A DNA stretch of 64,000 nucleotides from NCBI RefSeq assembly GCF_907165205.1, contig NC_058189.1, forward strand, positions 67,206,315 through 67,270,314, written 5' to 3'. Made by a program: the position numbers and the translations under genes. Source of the DNA: Coccinella septempunctata. Lineage: Eukaryota > Arthropoda > Insecta > Coleoptera > Coccinellidae. Shown here in pieces: positions 23,956-32,900 of the stretch (positions within the stretch are counted from its first letter, which is position 1; the number at the start of each line of letters is the position of its first letter). A model generated the notes under the pieces. That model did not search any database. It saw nothing but the letters and a program-made list of their open reading frames with translations, and was not told the DNA's origin.

Positions 23956-26900
23956 CTAGAAACCTCAAGATGTTTTAATCAATCAAAATAAAATACAGTT
24001 CCATGTTCATCCTGCATTCGAGATTGAAAGTTTCTATTTAGACTTCATTGTAAAAGCACTTATAATCATTTGGATCGTAATTAATTTTGGGCCGTTCCAT
24101 AGTTAGATAGTGTATGCCGAGCTGTATATTGTCCTTGTGTGTACGCTGCAAAATCCGGAAACTGCATCTATACAGCCTGAGTCTTTGACTCGTACAAATA
24201 TTTTAACACTAGATTTTTGTGATCAGAAGAAACACTTTTTTAATATACCATTTCTTTCCGAATCGGCTCGGTTAAGAATATACAGGCTGTTGAAAAACCA
24301 AATAAAAATGTTATTTTCTCTCTCTCTCGAAAACGGTTTTAACGAATGAAATGAATTTCGGAATATAGTTTTTCATTTATTCGATTAATCTTTTTCGTAC
24401 ACAAGATATCACCCACGTCTTCCAGTTTTCTCATTATGAGCATTACGTACCTCAAAAATACAAAAAATTCGAAGAATCCAACTCGTGAAACTGAATTTGA
24501 AGCTATCTGATAAATATTTGAACGTTTTGTAGAATAAACGTATTCTTTATATTTTCTCGTATAATGAGCCGTTTTCGAGTAATTTTATGTTCAGAAATGT
24601 ATTTATTTAGGTAATCAGGAATCTCAACAGGAAAACCCTTATAACAGAAATTCACCAATATAAATAGTTTAAACATTATAAAAAATATCTGTGATATTCG
24701 AAAAATTGGGTACTTTGGCTGAATGTAACTCTGTTTGAAGATCCACAGATGTGTAGTGTCAGAGATTTAGCTTGTTATTCTGAAGGAAATTTTGTTCCTC
24801 CAGAGGTGGCATAGCTCATTATGAAAACTTTGGATGGATATATCTTTTGATCAGGGCCGAATCAGAAGAAATGTTATAGGAAAAAAATTTCTTTTGACCT
24901 CAAGAATCTACTGTTAAAATATTTCTATGAGTCAATGACTGACCCTGTATACGTTGCAATGGTTAAAGAATACTGAGGAAGATATCAACTCATACTTAGC
25001 AGGAAATACAGAAACGCTCTGGGTGAGCTGGGATGCTGTAACATTTTGAAAGTTATTTGGTATTCAGAGAAAGAAAAGGCCTCAGTTCAGCTCAAAAAAC
25101 TTCGAAAAATAAGAAAATTACAATATTCAGTGCATCAGCTTGAGGATATTAACCTATATTCCCCAAGAAATCTTCTTCTACAGGGGAATAGATGACCGAT
25201 AACGAAACAAGCCGTTTTAGATCAGGTAAAACTTTGAAGAGTAATAATATCTCAGGAAATCATCCTCCACAGGTTGGTATGAATTGATTATTGTTTTTTT
25301 GAAGCAGTGCTATGGCGGGATCATAACTGATTGACGTGAAACTTCAATTCAGCGAAGTACCATCTGACAACGTCCATTCAAATATTCATTGTGAACTCAC
25401 CACCAGCGTTAAATTGCCGTCTAAATCCTTCCCCTTAAAAGGCCACCATCCCCTGGTCCTCTTCGTCTTGAAAAGATTTATACGTGGTGCATTCGGCTCT
25501 GTTATAGTGAAATTGCAGTTCTCCTCCCCTTTTGAACCTCTCGGCATACGTGACAAGTCCAAACTCAGCGTACCTTTGGTGGATATACAGCTTTTTAGTG
25601 AAACTCTCGAAAAAACATTTATATGCCCCAAGCTTGATCGGGAAATCAGCGCTCGTTTGACGGATCCATAATCACGGAAACGCTGATATCTCTTATTCAG
25701 ATCATAAAAGATCAACCAGCTGGAATGCGGGTTCGAAAAATAGATTCAACGAATATGTTTTCGTTTTCCTTCCTTCTTACCCACTTCGTCTATTCAGTCG
25801 AGGAGTTCTTACCCAGAAAATCGTCCTTGGAAAACATATCGTTTTCCCAGACCTGCAACGTCAGCCTGCAGGGAAATTTCTTGTCGCTATCTTTCGATTG
25901 GAAATGACCCTCTTTACGTCGAATCAAAGTCATGTCCTCGTTCTGAAGATACTGCATGGGAAAGACGAACCTCCAGTTGAAGTTTCCCTCCCCGGTCAAC
26001 GAGCGGTAGTGGACGTCGGTGCTCTGGACGTTGTCGTGACCCAGGATCATCCTGGAAGAAAAACGACTCGAATTTGTTAAAATCCGATAACGCTCCCCGT
26101 CGGTCTTCCCAGAGAGTTTATCACGCGGTTAAAACAAACAATCCTGAGGCGTTAATTTGAGAATGACTCGCTCCCGAGTAGGAGTGTACTTGGATATATA
26201 CAGACAGGCGCGCCATCTATTGACAGGGAGGCCAAGGAGCTAACTAGCCATCCGTAGATCCCTGTAAAATGGATATAAATGCCACCATGGACAGTCAGCT
26301 CATAACGTAACTGATGTGTCTATTTTTGGATCAACTACTGCAGCATACTGGGCTCCAAAGGTGCGCTACTTCCTCCTGCCACTAGAATTTGGATCGTTTT
26401 AGTCAGGCTCTAATGAAATTATGATTTCTGTGCATCATCCCCATTGTCAAACTTTCGCTTCGCGACACATCCAAATATTTACCCCTTGACGAATATATCG
26501 CTTTTTTTCTGTCCGCTGATAAACTCGTCCTCCTGCAACAGGACATCGGCGGTGTTCCAGATCACGACTCTGAGCTCATAATCCTTCGGGGGCTTAACCG
26601 TTATGTCGACAGCCGACGGAGGCGGGAGATCGCCAGCTGGAAATATGTCTATCCAGAGTTGAATTTTACCCTGAAAAATCGACAAAGTGGGTCAAGGTCG
26701 GTGCGGTAGGTTGACTTTACTTCGGTGGATTTGGTGAAAGGGCGCTACGATTCTGCCCTGCCGCATACTGAGTATTCTGGGGACCTGAAGATCATAAAAA
26801 ATTGGGATTTTTTTTTATGAAAGTTGATCGGCGTTTAGGAAATAGTTCGATTGGTCTAAAGTATCAAATTGTTGCAAATTTTCACAGTTCACGACAAGTA

Positions 26901-29900
26901 GATTTCAAAAGTCAAAAAACCAATTTAACACCCCTCCATTTTCCCGTAACTTTCCCGAAAATCAACGGATATTGATGAGAAAGGCTGTACAAAGAGCTAG
27001 TGCGATTCCATCGATATATTTTAGCAGTAGAATAATCCAAAATGATGGAAATAGCCCATGATAGAGTCCGCCAATAAGAAGATTAAAATGAAACGCATTT
27101 TTCATTAAGCAGTTCCAGCGAATCTGTTTTGTTTGGGAAAAACTGGCAGTTGAAATTAGGTACATAATGAAAGTCACATTCTTCGTTATATCCCCGGATT
27201 GTTTCAGATAAATGTTTCGGATTTCGATGAGATTATATTTCAGTAATGGACCATATTTCTCGTATTCATCATCGCCGGGACTATAAGCATTAATTGGGCA
27301 GGACACAACAGTCGAACTGTCGGAAAGAGGAGAGGAACTCTCTAACATCCTCAAAAGTGCCTTTTTTATTGAAATCGGTCTTAGAGTTGGAAGTTCCAAG
27401 CTCGAACTCGGAATTTCCAACTGCAAATTCAGAATACGCCAGTTTGTAATCGGAAACCGAAATTCCTAATTCAAAATAAGAATTTCCCAGCTTGAAGTCG
27501 AGAAGCTTGATTCCAGAGTTCAAAATCGGAATTTTTCACGAAAAACTCTAGATTTCTGACTACCACAGCGAGTGAGATATTACGTGTTAAGAAAAAGTGA
27601 AAAATTCCGAGTTCAAATAGAAAATTCCTAATTTGAAACAGGCATTTCAAGTTTCTGACTTCAAACTTTGAAATTCCGAGCGTGTAGTGGGAAATTCCGA
27701 GTTTTTAGTGGTGAATTCCGAGTTTGTAGTCGGAGATTCTGAATATGAAGTGAGAAATTCCGAGTTTCTAGTCGGAAATTCCGAATTTGAAGAAGAAAAT
27801 TTCAACTTTGAATTCAGAATCTCCGAATTCAAATTTTCTACATCAAATGAGGAGTTGCCGACTACAAAGTCGGAATTTCCCGCTTCAAATTCCGAATTTC
27901 CGACTACAAACTCAGAATTTCCCACTTCAAATTCGGAATGTTTCACTACAAACTCGAAATTTCTGACTACAACAGTTTGATGAGTGAGAAATTCCTAGTT
28001 GAAAATGAAAACTACCGAGTTTGGAGTCGGAGATTCCGACTTTGAGTTAGGAGTCGGTTTTCCCACTTTGAATTCAGAGGTTACGACTACGAAACCAAAA
28101 TTCTTAGTTCGAAGTAGAAATTTCCGATTACCAGGTCCACTTCAAACTTGTAATATTCCAAATTGCAGTCGGAAACAGAGATTCCTAGTTCAAAGTCGGA
28201 ATTTCCCACTAAAACCTTGGAGATTCCCACTCTGAACTTGGAATTTACGACTATAAACTAGGAATTTGCCATTTTTAAGTCGAAAACCGAACTTTCTGGT
28301 TCAAACTCCGAATATTTCCACATTAAAGTTGGAATGTACTATTTTGAAGTCGGAAATAAAAATTCCTAGTTCAAAATCGAAATTTTCCACTGAAAATTCG
28401 AAATTTCCGACTACAACTCGGGGTTAATCACTTCAAGACCTGAATCTGCCAGTTTGAAGTCGGGAAACGAAATTCCTAATCCTATATTGGAATATTCCAC
28501 TAGAAACTCGGAATTTCCATCTACAACTCGAGATTATCCCACTTAAAAACCTGAATTTGGCAGTATGAAGTCGGGAACAGAAATTCCTAATTCAAAATTG
28601 GAATTCGGAAAACATTTCAAAACCTGAATTTGCCAGTTTGAAGTCGGGGACCTAAATTCCTAGTTCTCAATTGGAATTTTTCACTAAAAACTCGGAATTT
28701 CTGACTACAACTCGGTACTATCCTACTTCAAACCTGAATTTACAAATTTCAAGTCGGGAACGGAAATTCCTAATTCTAAATTGGAATTTTCCACTAGAAA
28801 CTCGGAATTTCCGACTAAAACTCGAGATTATTCCACTTCAAAACCTGAATTTGCCAGTTTGAAGTCGGGAATCGAAATTCCCAACTCAAAATTGCAGTTT
28901 TCCACTAAAAACTAGGAATTTCCTACTACAACTCGGAATTATCCCACTTCAAAACCTGAATTTGGCAGTTTGAAGTCAAAAACCGAAATTCCTAGTTCTC
29001 AATTGGAATTATTCCCTGAAAATTAGGAATTTCCGACTACAACTCGGGATTATCCCACTTTAAAACCTAAATTTGCCAGTTTGAAGTCGGGAACCGAAAT
29101 TCTCAATTCAAAATTGGAATTGGGAAACATTTCAAAACTTGAATTTGCCTGTTTTAAGTCGGGGACCTAAATTCCTAGTTCTCAATTGGAATTTTCCACT
29201 AGAAACTCGGAATTTCCGACTAAAACTCGGGATTATCCCACTTCAAGACCCGAATCTGCCGGTTTGAAGTCGGGAAACGAAATTCCTAATTCTATATTGG
29301 AGTTTTCCACTAAAAACTCCGAATTTCCGACCACAACTCGGGATTAATCACTTCAAAACCTGAATTTGCCAGTTTGAAGTCGAGAACCGAAATTCTTAAT
29401 TCAAAATTGGAATTCGGGAATCATTTCAAAACCTGAATTCTCCAGTTTGAAGTCGGGGACCTGAATTCCTAGTTCTCAATTGGAATTTTCCACTAAAAAC
29501 TCGGAATTTCCGACTACAATTCGGGATTATCCCACTATTCCCACTGAATGTGCGAATTTCAAGTCGGGAACGGAAATTCCTAATTCTAAATTGAAATTTT
29601 CCACTAGAAACTCGAAATTTCCGACTAAAACTCGGGATTATTCCACTTCAAAACCCAAATTTGCCAGTTTGAAGTCGGGAATCGAATTTCCCAACTCAAA
29701 ATTGTAGTTTTCCACTGAAATCTAGGAATTTCTACTACAACTCGGAATTATCCCACTTCAAAACCTGAATTAGGCAGTTTCAAGTCGAAAACCGAAATTC
29801 CTAATTAAAAATTGGAATCTTCCACTAGAAACTCGCAATTTCCGTTTGCAAATCGTGGTTTTTCCAATTCCAACTCGGAATTTGCCGTTGGCAGTCGGAA

Positions 29901-32900
29901 TTCCGTATCCAAATTTGTTTTGCCATTAAGAATTCAACCCTCGGTATCAAAACCGTTTTGCTCAACGTTCCCAGCCAAAACGAACCTGTTCAACAAGGGC
30001 CTTATCGGGCGAATACAGCGACCTCGTCTCGACGTGCTCCGGAACCAATTTCATCCCGACAAAAGGTGCCTGATCCCAATTCCTCAGAGCATAGAGCGCT
30101 TTCACCTCCTTATCGATCCTGTCGTCGCCGCATGCTGCGAACAAGGGACGCTATAAGCCCCATATTATCCTTTTTACAGTTCCCTCACATTCGTATTTCG
30201 TCGATTCGAACACCTTCGAAGCGATCCGCACAGATGTCGGGGCATATTCCGGTTTGGTAAGGTTCCAATGCGTGCAGAGCCGGCTCAGGATGGCCGTCGG
30301 TTTCGTCTGGTCCCTCCAAGCGCAATAGCCGGTCCTGAAATGTGAATTTGGTGAGATAACCTCCACGAGTTGGAAGCGGTTCGTTTATACTCTTTGTAAA
30401 ATTCCGGAATGCCGCATTTCGCTCTGTGATTCGTGTACAGACGGTTTTCAACGTCGATTATGGTCTCGCCAATCAGATCGTCTTTCGTCGCGACGTCTCT
30501 GTCCCAGATTTGAACCACCAGGGTGTGGTCTTTCGGGAATATCCCGTTGAATTCGAACATCCTGGAAGGTACAAATATGAGGCTTTGGACTGGAATAGAA
30601 AGAGAGCGACTTGTCATCATTAGCGATAGATGGCGCGCCCAGTTGAAGAGTACTCGAAGGGTCTTCTTCAATTCTTATCTCATCAAGTCTTCAATAAAGA
30701 AGAACACCCTAACCTTCCGAAAACTGGATTCAGATCCTTGTTCTTGAAATCATCTTTATTATCCTGAACTCGATCAACCAGACGAACTAGCAGATAAGGA
30801 TCACATTTGCCGTTTACATCTTTCGGTGGCAAATGCAGGGCTCTCACACAGTACACCCTCAGAGTGAAATGAAGTGGATGATTAGGAGGGAATTGTCCAA
30901 AATATCCATCCTTCAGAGGCCTTCCGTATCTGCAGAAAATAACCATGTTCTATATTTCCGCATATTATGTATAGGTTCTGTTTTCACCTGGTCAATAGAT
31001 GTTTCTCAGTTGATTCTGGCCATCTATAAATCTTGATATTTCCTTTGAACACTCCTTGTACCATATCTCTATCAACTACCTCATCTCCAGTCCTCTTACC
31101 TTTGTACATAGGAAAGGCCATCAATAAGTCTTCGAAATGGTTGAATTCAGCTTGAGTTTCTAACTCTCTATTATATATGTTCAGCCTGAATGTGTCCCTT
31201 ATGGATGCACGTTCATCTGGCTTAGGAAGAGGCTGTAGAAGAAGAATTATCGACTTTTCAGAATCAGAATCAAAGCATGGTACCAACTTTCAGCGAAGAA
31301 TAGTATTTAGTCCACCAATCATAATCGTTCTCCTCGTAGGAATCTTCAAAATTCTCTTCAGCAGGCTTCTTCTTGGTGAACTTCTTTCCAATTTTTCTGC
31401 AGAACGCGCATCTTTTTGCGGTGTCCCCGCATATCTTCTTTATTTTTCCAGCTACTTTTCTGCAACACTCACACTTACCACCCAAACAGGAGCTCTTGAA
31501 GATGCCGCATATCGAAGCCCAAAATCCTGGTTGGTTGTCCTTGTCACTGGTGACCAAATGAAGTTTTTCCAGCAATTTCCTGCAACAAGCACAGGTTTTT
31601 CCGTGTTTCTTCTCAACTTTATCGACGCTCCTCTGAAAATCCTTCAAGCAGGGACAGTAGATCTTTTTCTTGCTGAAAGCTTGTCGAAATTTTTGCCACC
31701 TCGTCTTTCGACAAACGCATCTGATTTGAGAAGCTTTCTTGGCCAGTTTCTGGATCTCCGAGGTTCTACAGAAGCAATTTTTGGGATTGAAAACCATGGG
31801 AGGTTTGGAATCCTTCACGCTGAGCTCGAAATCGTCAGAATTTTTTTCTGAAAATCGAATTACCAAATTTCCCAATTTTTAAAAGCATTCGAATACCTTC
31901 TAGGATGTTCGTTAAGGATTGGTACGGGGTCACTCCGGTGAGAAAGTCCTGCCTCTCTTCCTCCGTCCAGGGAGTCACGAGGAAGAACTTGACGTGTTTT
32001 ATGTGAATACCAACGAAAGATTTGAATCCCAGTCGGCTGTCCATCATCCTCACTATCAACGGTGAAGCATACTCGAGCGTTGAGGGGAGTTCCTGAAACA
32101 GATTATGAAAATTCTGCTGGACCAACCTTATCGTTAGATACCAGGTCCATATTTTTGATTGGGTTTTCGAAATTACTGTCGTTCTTGGTGTCTTCCAACG
32201 AGTCGGAGTACATCATGGCCTGGAGGCATTCTATGTTCATTTTAGGGTGTTTGATTCGTCCAACTTTTGTTTTCTTTAGGTGCCTGAGACCCCAAAAGTA
32301 AACTTCCATGCGATAACTGACAAGTTCTGGCTTTATATCGTCAGGAATTCTTATAATATCCTTCTCAGCCTCTTCATCGTGGTCCTCAGGGTCTCCTGTG
32401 ATCTGTATAAAGATGAACGAAGCTTTCAATAGGTATATATCTGTTCATAGATTATACCTCTAACATTTCGAAAGCAGCCAAGATCTCTGCACTAATACTG
32501 TCCTTATCGAACACCTTGAACCAATCCAGCTTTGGAGGAAATCTAGGTGGACCATATGGTTCGTCTCTCATTTTGACCAGAGGTTTCACTGCAGTTCTTC
32601 CAATGAATTCCCAGAAGAACTGTAAAAAAACCAGGGTTTTTTTGGATGCAACAACTCAGTGGCGAATTTTTCTCACAAGCTTATCTCGATCAAGCAATTC
32701 TATGAGAATCGAAGGTGGATATTTCTTTATGAAACTTGCGCTGCCGTATTGGGTGACTTTCTTGAAGATGAGAGTTTGATTCCAGACTGGGTTCAAAGTC
32801 TCCCTCTCTATCTAGATGTAGATGGGACTTTATTAAGTTTCGATTATAGTTTAATGCCTACCGTGGATTCTTGGCAATCGTCACCGAAATGTATTCTGAT

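Larger units (their letters stand above)
25401..30134 (-). other. Ferlin C2F exons, split by a large minisatellite intron
   Basis: Exon 29986-30134 gives MKLVPEHVETRSLYSPDKAL. After a 3.3-kb intron come GKIQLWIDIFPAGDLPPPSA, the YELRVVIWNTADVLLQEDEF loop, TDVHYRSLTGEGNFNWRFVF, LTLQVWENDMFSKDDFLG and INLFKTKRTRGWWPFKGKDL. All are diagnostic of the last ferlin C2 domain, and acidic Ca-loop positions are largely kept. Confidence 0.9.

Noticed and set aside
26695..26790. Candidate extra ferlin exon (VPRILSMRQGRIVAP) between 29986 and 26670
   Set aside because: The flanking exons already join in phase with the conserved VEQ-GKIQLW sequence, and ferlins have no insert here.
27647..27980. Long frames on both strands with NSEF heptapeptide repeats
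   Set aside because: They are by-products of a minisatellite whose unit is a multiple of three and lacks stops. The region is intronic to ferlin.
27355..29930. Possible CRISPR-like array
   Set aside because: The units are contiguous and diverged, without unique spacers, and the host is a eukaryote. It is a minisatellite.
31177..31851. Plus-strand frame of 224 codons
   Set aside because: It is antisense shadow of the ferlin exons at 31232-30988 and 31847-31288 and the intron between them.
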